This document shows positions 22,881-34,503 of a DNA stretch of 64,000 nucleotides, piece after piece. The notes beneath the pieces are model-generated. The model ran no database searches. It was not told where the DNA came from and worked only from the letters and a program-made list of their open reading frames with translations. Source of the DNA: Crambe crambe (Eukaryota > Porifera > Demospongiae > Poecilosclerida > Crambeidae); contig OZ004583.1 in the NCBI GenBank assembly GCA_963924555.1, positions 4,435,501 through 4,499,500 of the forward strand, written 5' to 3'. Each line of letters begins with the position of its first letter. The first letter of the stretch is position 1. The position numbers were made by a program, and so were the translations under genes.

Positions 22881-23121
22881 AAGAGTATCACACCTTCTAG
22901 CCCCAATATTAAAATTGAGCTAACACTAACACACCATGGTTTGCTGCATGGCTTGCATGGTTTGCTGCAGGCGTTGCAAATCAAGGTGCACTTGCTGCAT
23001 CTGGATATCCTGGATCAGTATGATTTGAGGTCGACACATGGTATTTGACACATACACTAACTTACATTGTGAGCAAGGTTTATGCTCGATTCCTGTTTGG
23101 ATATTTTAAATTCTGCAGTCA

Positions 23122-23273
23122 TACTTCACTCCATTATGGTCCCAGTCCATTTGCTTGTCCAAGTCATAGGCAGGTATACCTGATACATTGAAATGTTGCT
23201 GTGACCTGTAGGTTCAATTGCATGGCTGATTACTAGTAGCTAAAACTAAGTGGCTGCTCAAAAAGGAAAAGGG
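23122..23273 (-). pseudogene. Partial duplicate of the death-domain exon
   Basis: About 150 bases match 19165-19315, covering the intron end and the exon start (PAYDLDKQ then DWDHNGV). The copy stops before the death-domain helices, so it is a dead duplicate in the same orientation ~4 kb away. Confidence 0.8.
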
Positions 23274-23588
23274 AATCCCATATAGAAATTACAAGGTTGT
23301 TGCAAGGTTGTGTTACAAGGTCATTGTTACTAGGTGGTATGTAGGTCGTGACTAGGTTGTAACAAGGTGGTTGCAGCCTAGTATTTGAGACTGTAACAAC
23401 CTTGTTGAGACATGGTTACAACCTAGTATGTTACTACCTAATCTACAATGTTACAACATAGTACAGTATTTGTTATACAATAATAATAATCTTGAATGCA
23501 TATATAAGCTATATATAGATGCCACAATGATGATCGCATAATAATAAATATACACACTGTTTGTGTTTCTTGTTCCACTACATGTAGT

Positions 23589-23932
23589 TCATTTCTTTCT
23601 CCGGTAGTTGGCACACTTATCATTGATGTTGTCCGTTAAAGTGCTTCTGCTCACTTTGTACTTGTTCTGCACAAACTCTACATAAAATTAAATAGTATTA
23701 TTTTTTGCTTAGATCACTTATTGACTTACGGATGCAAGCTTCAACAATTTCTGAGTCTAATGCGGGGTGTTTCTGTGTGCCCATTGCACTAGAGACTACA
23801 AGCACATCAGGCTCGAAGAAAATGCTAACCAAGTTTCTAATAAGCCGTGTGGGACTTCCATTTGCAGAGTTAACTGCAGCATCCAGTTGCCTCTGGGTTA
23901 GCCACACCCCATGTCCTGGCACCAGCTCTTTT
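23589..23932 (-). CDS. BEN-domain protein, C-terminal exons
   Basis: The right exon (from about 23932 to 23730, donor GTAAGT) encodes VPGHGVWLTQRQLDAA, PTRLIRNLVSIFF and KHPALDSEIVEACI. The last exon, 23677-23589, joins in phase and encodes QFVQNKYKVSRSTLTDNIN and a basic end ANYRRKK before the stop. This is a complete BEN domain, a DNA-binding and protein-interaction fold found in chromatin factors and some mobile elements. The exons carry no breaks. Upstream exons were not identified; the acceptor near the A-run at 23930 is uncertain. Confidence 0.7.
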
Positions 23933-24479
23933 TTTTTATTACCTCAGTCTGTTAGAAAGAACATGATCAATAGAATAAGTTGTGCATGCATCTATACTAT
24001 GTACACGTATATGAAATCCAGTACAAAATGCGGACATTTTTGGGACCAGCAAAAGTGTCCTGATTAGAGAGGTGTCTAGCTTATTTGAATAATACACATT
24101 TGCATTTGGACAAGAAAAAGTAGAGGTTTTTGCATTTCAGGGAGTCCACATTTAGGGTTCCTATAATATATTGCCTGACTGGCAGATACATATGCAGAAC
24201 CCTTAGCTATAGGCTGAGTATTAGGGTTCCACTGTATCTTCAACCATATAGGACACCATGCATGTACTTAATTCATCATGAGGATCACTAATTAAGTTAC
24301 GTGAATCAATGCTTAACATGTGGTAGGTATTAATTAGAGCATAGTACAGTAGGATGTAGCTCAGTTAAACAGTGAAGGAATTGAACAGACCATGAACACT
24401 CTTGGCTAAAGCAACCAAATTAAGTACTATAACCCTCGCGCATGTGCTGTGCTACAGAGTAAAATCATCAGCATAATTA

Positions 24480-25576
24480 GCCTCGTACCCAGGCTCTAAC
24501 GTTATTCAGAGGCGGGAAATAGAGCCTGGTACCCACTGTTTGCGCATCTGCCAAAAATTTAATGCAAAATTCCCACCTATGACACTTTATGATGGTGCGT
24601 GATGTCACAGACATGTAACTACGAAGATGCCAAACGTGGAAGCATTATTATGCAGGTTCTGTTGGAATTTTATTAGCAATACGGGATCTTCACAAAGAAG
24701 TCACTGGAGAGGGAGTGGCCTGCAAGAATTTCTTGGGATAAAAGCCAGACAGCAAACTTCCACCCCATGTCTGTTCCAAATGTTTGTTAGAGTACGTAGT
24801 ACCTCTTGAAAAAAGTTTGCTTGACTTAGCTGACTTTAAGAGGTCAGCAAATATCATTTTTATGGAGCAAGATATCAGTCTCTCAAGAGACCAAAAGAAA
24901 CGACTCCATTTTACAAGTCAGAATCATTAAATGCTAGAAGCACAGCAATGATAGTCAAGTTACTACTGTAAGTGCACACTATTGTAGAGGTTGGATACTA
25001 GGGTGAAGATGGAACAGAGTTCACCTAGAGCCCTTTGAGAGACTGCTCTACACTAGGAGCTCCAATCATGCCATCATAATCTGGTCTGCCAGGAGGTGAA
25101 GCAGTCATGGTAGGACGTCTCACCACACCACCAGATGAGAATGTGTCAGAGATAATCACTGCCTCAACATCACTTCTCCTCAAACTTCCAACTTGGTCAA
25201 CCATCAGAGCAATCAGTGGAGATATTATGATAGCATAACTTTTACAACCAGTCTCTTGCCAAATCCAAGAAACGAAAACGTCTTCACCCCGATAAACCGA
25301 TTGCTTGCCGTTGCTCCTTTTTCAGCACTAGTTGAGGCATAAAGCACAGAATCCACAAAGTTCTGAGAAGAACTGGAGCAGTTCTGAGAAGAACTGGAGC
25401 AGTTCTGGGAAGAACTGGAGCATGAACTAGAGGCCATTGTTTGCTGACTCAGCACTGTTATTACAATTTCCCCCAATTCGGGGGGGGGGGGGGGGGGGAG
25501 GGAGGAAATTGCGCAAACAGTGGGTACCAGGCTCTTTTGTCCACCTCCGCAAAATTTTAGAGCCTGGAGACGAGGC
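24480..25576. mobile_element. TA-flanked non-autonomous element with ~65-bp inverted repeats
   Basis: The left end (GCCTCGTACCCAGGCTCT ... CCCACTGTTTGCGC) and right end are inverted copies over ~65 bases. TA flanks both ends. No transposase is present. It carries the RecQ-derived pseudogene and a run of 19 G at 25480-25498. Confidence 0.75.
25020..25437 (-). pseudogene. RecQ-helicase N-terminal fragment
   Basis: It starts with an ATG at 25437 and a Ser/Asn-rich leader encoded by 21-base tandem repeats. Three frames then carry RecQ motifs in order: FVDSVLYAS and GEDVFVS, the Walker A-like GFGKRLV, then AIIISPLIALMVDQV (motif Ia). It ends in an unrelated tail closing with QSLKGL and a stop near 25029. 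Frameshifts and GFGKR for GxGKS show it is not a working helicase. It lies inside the inverted-repeat element, so it is best read as captured host sequence. Confidence 0.6.
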
Positions 25577-25856
25577 TACAGCAGAATGTGATACCTTAAG
25601 GTAACATTTAATTACGGGTACAAAATTTACAGTTAAGGCAGTTCAAAATTAATGACTTCGTTTACGGATTTTTTCTTCCTTTTTGCAGGTAGGTAGGAAA
25701 AAACTTTTATTTAAACTTGTATACTATTCAGTATACTACTATCATAATGACATCATTTCCAGTTACATCATCCACAATTCTAAAAATAGATCATAATTTC
25801 TAAAAATAAATTGTAATGTGAAATACGCAAAGAAGTGTTGAGTACCAAATATGAGT

Positions 25857-28799
25857 TTATGTTTGGAGTTTAGGTCGTTTAGCTGAGAAGTTCTTGGGAC
25901 CACGGGTTATCAAATTCTTGCCAGAATTTTTGCATGAAGTACATATTGGCCTGACCATATGAAATTTCTTCCTTGTCTCTTTTACTTCCTCATCATCTGC
26001 CAATTCCTCATACAGCCCACAATGTATGCAACACGGTTCGAAAGAAACTCTTGGTGCACTATAGTAAGATATTTCAACATGTGAAGAGCATTTCATAGCT
26101 TCCTTCACTACCACTGAGTGTCGGAGAACATGTCCTTCAGGAAAGAGTGCCACGCCACAAGTGTAAGTACCTTCGTCCTTCACATGCTGAACTTCAATTC
26201 CTCTGCAACTGTGAACTTTGAAGCAGAATAAATGCATCGGGGCTTAGAGCATTCATAGCAATACAAAACATCTCGCACACGGGGTGAAGTTAGAAGAGCT
26301 TTGTGTTCCTTGTCGGTTTCTTTCTCGACTGACTCAGGCTGAAGTGATGGTCTGTAGCATTCAGCAGTTTCCTTGCCATACATCTGCTCGAATTTCACAT
26401 AATGCAGCTTGTCTGGAATAGGCTCTGGATCTGGCAGAAAGTGAATATCAGCAAAACTAGGTGTTTGAGGTGGGTTACTTTGGCAATATGAGCATTCCTG
26501 AGAGGTACATTTCTTGACTTGAAATGAGTAGTGTGTAGACTTGCAATGGTTAGCAACAAACAACTTCCAGTCTTCACATTTTTTCAATTCCTTTTTAACC
26601 AGCTTGTCTGCCTCAAGGGAATGGTCTATTTGAAGAATCTCCTCAAACATGGCCTGAATGTCACTTTCGCTAGCACCAGTGTAGGTAGATATTCTCGACT
26701 CCTTTAGCTTCATACGGCTGAACCTATTATTAAGGAGATCAATAACTGGTTGCATTGAGTTGAGATAGGCTGCCTGGAAATCTGATTTGTTGGACAACAA
26801 ACTCCTTAGGTCCGACAATGTCGACACGTCTGAAACTTTCTTCTCAAAGTCAGGAGACATAGACTCTCGCTGTAATGCAACATTCTGTAAAGCCAAGTTG
26901 AGAATGGACATGCACCGTTCAGCTAAATTCGTCCAGCTTTGATGAGGAGCACACCGAATCGCTACAATCATATCCAGCTTCAAGCGTAAGAAAAGGCAAA
27001 CAAGAGATACTTGAACTGAACCTCGGTGATCGGGGCCACCATCAGAGTACAAAAAGAGTATCGGAGGTATTTCATCCAACTTTTCTCTTAAAACCCGATC
27101 CAATTCAGCTGCATGTCTCATTGGTGATGAAGGTTGCAGTACTTTATCTTTCGTTGTTACACAAATATCAGCAGTAAAAAGGGTATCATCTGCAGTAGAC
27201 GGTATTGAAGACACAAATACGACAGAGGGTGTAATTCCAGCAACATGGAAATCATGATCCAGTGCACTCAATGTAGGGCCGTTGTGAGGAACAATGGCTT
27301 TTTGCCGGCCACGAACACCAGTAGAAATTGGACATTTTAGGTTCACCTATGTAATGTGTATGAAAAATTATGCATGTAGCTCTCAACAAGAACCCATACA
27401 CACTACAACACTCCTACAATGAAGCAATTTCACACCTGCCCTATGTTAGGCCACTACAAATTGTACTTTAGTATGCCAAGCCCAATGGAGATTGATTAAA
27501 TTACTACCAGGTGGATATCCAGTCCCTTTTTAAGGCTTTCTAACCTATCAAATCTGCGGCGTCTATCAGAAGGTAGAAACTCTTGAAGGTCAACTGGTAT
27601 ATCTGAATCAGCATCACTAATAGCGGAGCTAATTTGTGCAAGGTCAGAGGACGGCGAATGACGAGGAGCAATATAAAGTACAGACATGGAGTTTCCAACA
27701 CTGCGAACAGGCTGCTGTGAGGAGTGTATCAATGACATGGCTACTCTTTTTGAAGACAACATATCAGCATACTTAGCCAATGATTTAGCTAGGAGCTCAA
27801 CTTCTGACTTGAACTTCACCCAAGTGCCCGAATTCCAGAATACACATTGCAGATTGCCAAAAAGACGCTGAGAGTGTGAACGTAGAGTTTCTGCACACAA
27901 ACCCCCCACTTTTCGCTTTCGATGCTTGGACAAGTCTGGTCGATTATAGCCTGAAAATTAATGAAAGACAAGAGGAATTGCACAACTTCGTTCTGCTAAT
28001 GTGCTGTAGTGGCCATCAATGTACCATAGTACATCACAAAGTGTACGCACAGTGTTCGATCCAGTTTTACACTCGATTGAAGGACTCCACGGTAGTTCTT
28101 CTTTTTCCAGCCAGTCAAGTATTGCATTATGGAGTTCATCTTTTTTATTCCATGCAGGGGCTATACGTGGTGGAAGAGTTCGAGAGGGTGACCTATGCGC
28201 CATCAAGATTGTAAAAGCGTTAGGAAGCTGTACTGGTGAAGAGGATACGGAGGAAGGTTCATCATCCTTCTTCATATAAAACCGGACATATTTCCCAAAG
28301 GAAGAAATTACAGCACTCAATTTAACATCTACACATAAAAAAGACACTGACGTTATAGAATCTCAAGATTCATAGCTACATGTGAATTGCAAGCTATAGT
28401 GGGTGTACACTGAGGGCTTGTATTCACATCAACTGGACACAGGAGAAAAACTGTCCAGATCACAGCTAGAAGCTAGTCTTATAAAAAAAAAAGGCTTAGT
28501 AGCCTGTATGCCAGATTCTTAGGCCTGTTTATATGTAAAAAGGCTTAGCTATAGCTACAAGTAAGTAGCTATGCCTGCTGCTTACTGGAGTCTCCCACAA
28601 TGTCCAGGGAATCTTTGCAACTTCCCACACGGATTTCATCCACACTGTGGCCTGCCAAATCTTCACTGTTCGGTCTGCTAACCAAATTGTTGTACAGCTC
28701 CTTGACAATGGTTCTTTCATCATCTTCTTGGTATATAGTCCAAGGAAGGATGGTTTTCCTTCCAACAGAGTCATACACACTAACACTAACTAGTGCCAT
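25857..28799 (-). pseudogene. Unclassified DDE-type transposase-like gene, multi-exon, broken
   Basis: Exon 1 is 28799-28586 (ATG, donor GTAAGC). The next coding block is 28328-27508 and the third is 27346-25857; splice phases match. The product would be about 850 residues. Motifs include WYIDGHYS, a basic SKHRKRKV, DHDFHVAG, FLYSDGGPDHRG and APHQSWTNLAERCMS, compatible with a D, D, E catalytic set, then Cys pairs (CYECSKPRC, CCIHCG, CTSCKN) at the C-terminus. Two breaks are visible: an in-frame TAA at 27958-27960 and a one-base frameshift near 26182. I know this type from invertebrate repeat-rich proteins but cannot give it a superfamily name. Confidence 0.6.
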
Positions 28800-29027
28800 A
28801 GCTAGAAAACAGCTGCAAAGTGTCACATGATCTTACCATGTGGTAAATATTGAAGTGTTAATTGAATAATTAAAAAAGTAGGCGGGTACTAAATTAGCAA
28901 GCGGGCGGTGGACAGGAAACTAAACTACAATTTGTAGTGGCCTTAGGCAATCAATTTGTACAGAGAACTTTGGACCTGCCACCATAAGATAAAAACAATT
29001 ATTAATTCTGCAAACCAACAGGCATAC

Positions 29028-30083
29028 CTTCAATCCTAATCTCTCCAATCGGTACACAGCATCCCAGAATGGGTCAAATATTAGCTCACCAGTTAGTTTG
29101 TGGCATGGAAAATGAGCATATGGGAACTCTAAACGTGAAAATAACCCCTTCACCATGAACACCATCATGGTGCGTGCAAGTACTTCAGTTGACTCATCAG
29201 GTAATGACATGGATTGCTCCAGTGCAAGTAGATGATTGTTGATGTCGCCCAAATTCATGAAGCCAATCAATTCTCCTGTGTTCTTGTCATAGACAAGATC
29301 CTGCTTCACGTACATCTCATCCAGCAGCAGTAAAACGTGCTTATCTCTCTCTTCACAACTGTTGATGTTTGTGGCACTGAGCAACTGGGCATCCACTCCG
29401 GCTGAAAAACCTGGTTCGGACTTAAGATGGTGGGTGTAGTCTCTCAGAGTGCGCTGTGATGGCATCCTTATGCACTTAGATTGGTGCAAGGTTTCATATG
29501 CACCTTGTGACTGGGCTCGGAGGTATATACACCACTTGATCATGAGTGGATGCCACCTCATGCCACGAGCATCTTTCTTGGATGCTGCTAGGACCTGTTG
29601 CTGCCAGAATATCCTCTGAAAATAGGTGCAGTCCTCTCTCTCAGTGGTGACAGTACTGCAGTTCTTTGACTTTAAAAGCAGGGCATTCAGAATACTTCTG
29701 TTCACACTCTGAATTAACACAGTCTTCACCAAAGGAAGTTCAAGATCTCTAAATAAGTCTTTCCAATAACTGGGTAACATTTTTTGACTGAGCTGATGAA
29801 AATTTCTGAGAGCTACTTGAAGGGAAGCAGAAGTATTAACTTTCAAATGACCAATTATTTTTGTGCAGAATTCATCAAATTTTGCGTGTGAACTTTGCAT
29901 CACTGCTGATAGGGCCATATCACTGTCTCCATAGGTGTCTAATACAGTCCTGTTGCTTTCAGAGTTTTCCTGAGCTGCAGCACCAGCCATTGCTACCTGG
30001 GAGGCAAAAATGAATCGTTGGCATGGGGTTATTTTGGTTACGAGTGTCATCCAGGGAAATGAGTGAAACGCGCCTACGTGCAT
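29028..30083 (-). pseudogene. P-element/THAP9-like transposase, element 1, 3' truncated
   Basis: The open frame ends leftward at a donor GTATGC (29027). It has IFWQQQVLAASK, MRWHPLMIKWCIYLR, MPSQRTLRDYTHHLK, and the RNase-H-like LLLLDEMYVKQDLVYD followed by GELIGFMNLGD. The DEM..YD..TG..GF pattern is typical of P-element/THAP9 transposases, with the first catalytic Asp in LLDEM. The following exon (expected VTFDGAS) is missing. To the right, 30085-30127 holds the element end (GTTTCCAATCC ... TATCTATG), matching the MITE at 2702. The true start is probably downstream of 30083, near MAGAAAQENS. Confidence 0.7.
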
Positions 30084-30084
30084 T

Positions 30085-30127
30085 AGCCTATAGGCGTTTC
30101 CAATCCCTCCTCCTTCTTTTATCTATG
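30085..30127 (-). repeat. 5' terminal inverted repeat of P-like element 1
   Basis: Read on the minus strand it runs CATAGATA ... GGATTGGAAACGCC, the same signature as the ends at 2702, 3572, 57399 and 59765. The partner end to the left was not found; the element appears truncated near 28920. Confidence 0.65.
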
Positions 30128-32170
30128 CTTTGACTCAAGTGAAATGGATATATGTTTAGCATTTAGTTATTAAGCAAAGTAAGTTTATGATAATAAGAGG
30201 AAGTGAATTCATGTTTTTATATGAATTATCAAAACAACTGTGAATCGATATATTGTTCCCAAAGTGAGAGGTAGTGCCATAGTAATATTATTACATAACT
30301 TACCAAAGCACTTGGAGGCTAGCAGAGAAGACCACCGTAACAGCAGGTGCAGGAGCAGGCTGTGACAAGTATAACGTAATGACTCGCTTTGCTTGCTAAA
30401 CTGCACTCTCCGGCCATCCTTCAATGTGTTAACATCTTCTAGAAGGACTTTTGCAGATATTATAACTTACTGAAATGGACTCTGGATATAAAATTCAGCA
30501 GGATAATTTACAGATCATACTACAAAGTACTCAAACTGCAGGAACTACATACTGGTCATCCATGTCAGTAATCATCGTCGATAAGTTTCAGTCCAAAGGT
30601 AGCTATGTATGTGCCTGGGGTTACTGACTGTCTTACTGAATATCATTCTTAGTCGGCGCTCAGATATCTTTTTGTCGTCAAAATTAGTGAGCCCTTGATG
30701 TATACAGGGTTTAAACAGATATCTACCCCTAATAAAATTGCAAAGAATTTTCCTATATCTTCTATAGTTTGCTGTGCAAACATCCCCTCCTGAGTCAAAT
30801 ATATAGCATAAAAAGTGATAACTATGTCTGTCTCTTACGTTTTGCTTGCAGGAACAACAGCAATTGCAATCCAGTGCTAAATATCTGCTGACTCTGAACC
30901 ATGTCCTATCCTACTTATAATGTATTAAATGTTATTGTTGCAAGGAATAAAAATACCTTGGCTTGCAAGGAAAACTATCATATTAAAATCATTCCAAATG
31001 TCTTTAGCTGGCTTTCAAATTGTTATTGATGAGAAAGCATCACTCAACTTGTCGTGATACACCCTTTTAATAGATTCATACACACAAACACTGAGAATAG
31101 ATGTTTGGTCATTGCGTACAACTATTTTTGGAAGGACATGACTGCATATAGAAAAAATATAGCTCCTTATGTACCACTATAAACTAATTTTCTTACAGAC
31201 ATACCGTATAAAAAAATCTATGATATTCTCCACATTTCACCTGATGCTTCCTTCTGAGCATTAAACTCCTCCAGATTACTTCCTCCCATTGAAATGGGCT
31301 AATGCATTACTGTTGTCTATTGTAGGAACTGAATTCATGTAAATGAAAGCAATATTTAAAAGTTTGGATGCGAGCAGCTTAGACATCAGGAAAGGTGAAA
31401 ACAATGACTACAGGCCATAAGAGAACATTTGAGAAGCTAGAGGGCACTGAGATACATGCACAAGTAACTCATCACAAATTGACATTAACATAGCTACAGT
31501 CCAGACCCTAGCTTCATGGATTAAATTTCAACAGTGTCCCTATGTTGGAACCTAAATTTTCGACAAACGAATTCGAGTTTGTTTGTTATTGTATGTTACT
31601 CTCTCGCCCTTCTTGCAAGAGTATTTTTGAAGTTTGAATCTCTCAGTAGCTCCTGTTGTTGCAGTATGGCTGATTAAGCCCTGAAATCCTTTCCAAAAAT
31701 GCAACCCCACAGTACGAATGAGTAATGGACCAGATAATGAATTATCAGTGAAACTGGATAGAGGTGACCAGTTGAAATAACTTTTGGCATATCCCCGTGC
31801 CTTCCAATTGAATTAGAGTTTCTTCCTGTTGGCTGCTAAACCTCAGGTCATTTCATAGAAAATGCAACATTGATTGCACTTATTTTTCCAGAAAAAGGTC
31901 GAATGATAACAAAGTTATGACCTTATTGGTGTTGCAGATATTCCACATTTATTTTGACACACTGTAGAGTTTTAACTCGTTTCCTTTGGGGTGTATTTTT
32001 ATTATTTTTTATAATTCTCTCTTATCAGGTACACTTTGTGTATACACGTAGCTTATCATTTCACTTTTTTCTCTCTCTCTGTTTTCATTTTTTTTAATGG
32101 ATCTATTTAGTTTTAGGACAGGTATCAACGACTCCACTCTATGTTAAAAACTAGCTGATCTTTTTTCATC

Positions 32171-32330
32171 ATCTTTTTTTTTCTTTTCCTTTACTGAAAT
32201 CAATTTCAGTTTCTGTAATGTGACAGCATTCACATGGAGATTTTCTTCTATTTTCTTTTCCTTTACTGAATTAATTTAGTTTTGTAATTGGAGAGTCTTC
32301 AGACAGCATTCACATGTGAGAAGAGTCCTG
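32171..32330. repeat. Imperfect tandem duplication (~85-bp unit)
   Basis: TTCTTTTCCTTTACTGAA ... ACAGCATTCACATG occurs twice in a row with small gaps. Confidence 0.6.
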
Positions 32331-32512
32331 GCTTTCTCAGTATAGACAACTCCACTCTCTACGTAGCTAATGTCTGCCTGCCTAGTCTTGCAGTTACTGA
32401 CTCTTCTATCTAACCAGTTAGTAATCACACAAACATGTGCAAGGTTATACTATTGCAGTTGCTTTTTAAAAATTTATTTCTTCTAAATGTACTAATATCT
32501 TCAGAAGAATCC

Positions 32513-32680
32513 TTCACAAGTTAGCTTCATAATTTAGAACACCTTCAGTCACCATTAGCTATATGGAATAAAGATTACTTAAGCTTAGGATAAGAATCCT
32601 TCACAAGCTATGACAATGTAGCTTCATAATTTAAAACACCATCATTCATGGCTATATGGTATAGAGATTACTTAAACTGT
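32513..32680. repeat. Imperfect tandem duplication (~90-bp unit)
   Basis: GAATCCTTCACAAG ... AGCTTCATAATTTA ... GATTACTTAA occurs twice in tandem. Confidence 0.7.
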
Positions 32681-34181
32681 ATCTGAAACTAGGCTTCAAA
32701 AACTACTGCAGTATAGAAGCAGAATCTGCCTTTGGATGAAGCATAACATATTACTATTTTGCGTACTCCTTGTTGAATCTCGTGACCAATTTAATATAAG
32801 AAGGACGATACCCAACTAAAAAGGTCAGAGGAGTATTAAGCCAGAAATGTGCTGTATCCTAGCAGAGCTTAGGACATTATTATTATTTATTTATTTACTT
32901 ATTTATTTATTTATCTGACCACGTCTAATTCTTTAATGCAAGCCATCTGGGTTGCCCAAGTTACCTGTTATATTGTTTTTGAATCTTGTCTTAATTTCTG
33001 CTTGTAGTCTGATTTTTTGTGTAATATTTTTTAATTTTTAATTTTTCTACTTTCATCTTATTTGTCTTGTCTATTACTCGTCTTGAATTCGATGTCATTT
33101 CACTCTGACTTGTTATCACTTTCATTTCGTCCTCTTTCTTGCAGTGTGTATAAATGTGGGTATGTGCATGCTATATTTAGTTAATAACTTCGGTTTCATT
33201 CAACCCCTGGTTCCAGGTAACATCTCTCAAACTCCCAGCTACCATTTATAGAGATCAGGAGGACCACACACCAGAATTCCTTCCCTTTTGGTGTTGACTC
33301 AACCAATTTCCCCATGCTGTACAGCCAACATCCCTTTCTACACTTAATCCATGTAGAAATTGGCTTTGGTTAGTTCCTTGACAATTGTTATTGGCAGGTG
33401 TTTCTGATAATGAGTTGACCTCAACACTATATCATACAAGCACAAAACACAGCAATACTAAAGACAGCTACAGGTCATTGCTCACGATGTTCAGAAAATG
33501 GGATGTTGATCTTCTGGTCGAGGATCTTTTTCCTGATATTATGTATTTGTGTTCATATTAGAGCTTTCTTTTGGTACTGGAAATAGCAATTTCTTTAAGA
33601 GCCACTGCTTGAGTTATGATAAGGTGCTGCTGAGAAAGCAGCACATTTTGCTGCCAGTGAAAGCTGAACAAGTAGAGCAGTTTAAAAATAACCTTGTAGC
33701 TCTTCACCCTCCACAGCGCTTAGCAGTTGCCAGGCCATGGCAACTACATCAGCCATCATGGTCCGCGTATATACCTGCAGAACCATGCAGCCGATGAGGT
33801 GGCAGTGGTTGTGATCGTCCCTTGGCTCTCTGAAGTACAGTGGACCCTCACATATCCGAACCCATCGGGACCGACCCCTGTTCGTATATGCCAAAAATTC
33901 GGATATGCGAAATCATGAATATCATTAAGTACGATGTATATCTTTTAAATGCAGGAAGTGTCAGGATGACTTGTTCATCTTCAACCCTGCCAGTTTGGCA
34001 CCCTCCAGAGCCTTCCAGACCTCACCCCCTTGTCTTGAAAGGCCAAACACAGTGACTTTGACATCACAGACTCTATATCCATGCCTCATACTGGTCCCTG
34101 CTCTGGAATATGGCAGGGATGTCACTGTCCTGTAATTAAAACTTATTTTTATACCTGTAGGTATACACTTATTGTTATAAT

Positions 34182-34436
34182 TTACCCAGATGCCTGCAAA
34201 CCACTACTTAGTAGTGGAGACAAATAAACAGCAGCTTCTCTAGCCAGATTGCCAAGCTTTCTTGCTGAACCAGAACCTGTAACCCAGATTGAAATACAGT
34301 TGCTGTCCCACTCATTATCTGGCTCCAGCTGGAAGTTCAGCAGATCTCCAACAGCAATCTCTGATGTTTCCACTTCATAGAACTTTATGCCTCTTGCCTG
34401 GCAGGAGAAAGATGCTAGCTCACATGTCATCATCAA
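34182..34436 (-). CDS. HIRAN-domain ORF inside the Tigger element
   Basis: The frame reads ASFSCQARGIKFYEVET, LNFQLEPDNEWDSNCISIW and ARKLGNLAREAAVYLSPLL. This matches the HIRAN domain (EP.N..D..AI, K.G...RE.A..LAPLL), which binds DNA 3' ends in HLTF/Rad5-type proteins and is also found alone. An acceptor-like AG (GGATTAGCAG) precedes it. It could be a terminal exon of the transposase transcript or captured host sequence. About 85 residues, stop at 34182. Confidence 0.65.
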   Translation of the reverse strand: MMMTCELASFSCQARGIKFYEVETSEIAVGDLLNFQLEPDNEWDSNCISIWVTGSGSARKLGNLAREAAVYLSPLLSSGLQASG

Positions 34437-34503
34437 TGCAGCTGCTAATCCAATGTTAAAAAAATGATAATAGGTAAAGAATGGCTATAGGTTGCAAAAT
34501 AAT

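Larger units (their letters stand above)
30128..33837. other. Long AT-rich region without recognisable gene
   Basis: There is no ORF with a known domain on either strand. It contains local duplications at 32171-32330 and 32513-32680, and a TTTA-rich run at 32878-32920. It may be intronic or intergenic. Confidence 0.5.

Noticed and set aside
27951-27986. A 36-base intron in the DDE gene (GTTGTG...CAG)
   Set aside because: The frame is the same on both sides with only one stop, and 36 bases is very short. A simple nonsense change is more likely, though not proven.
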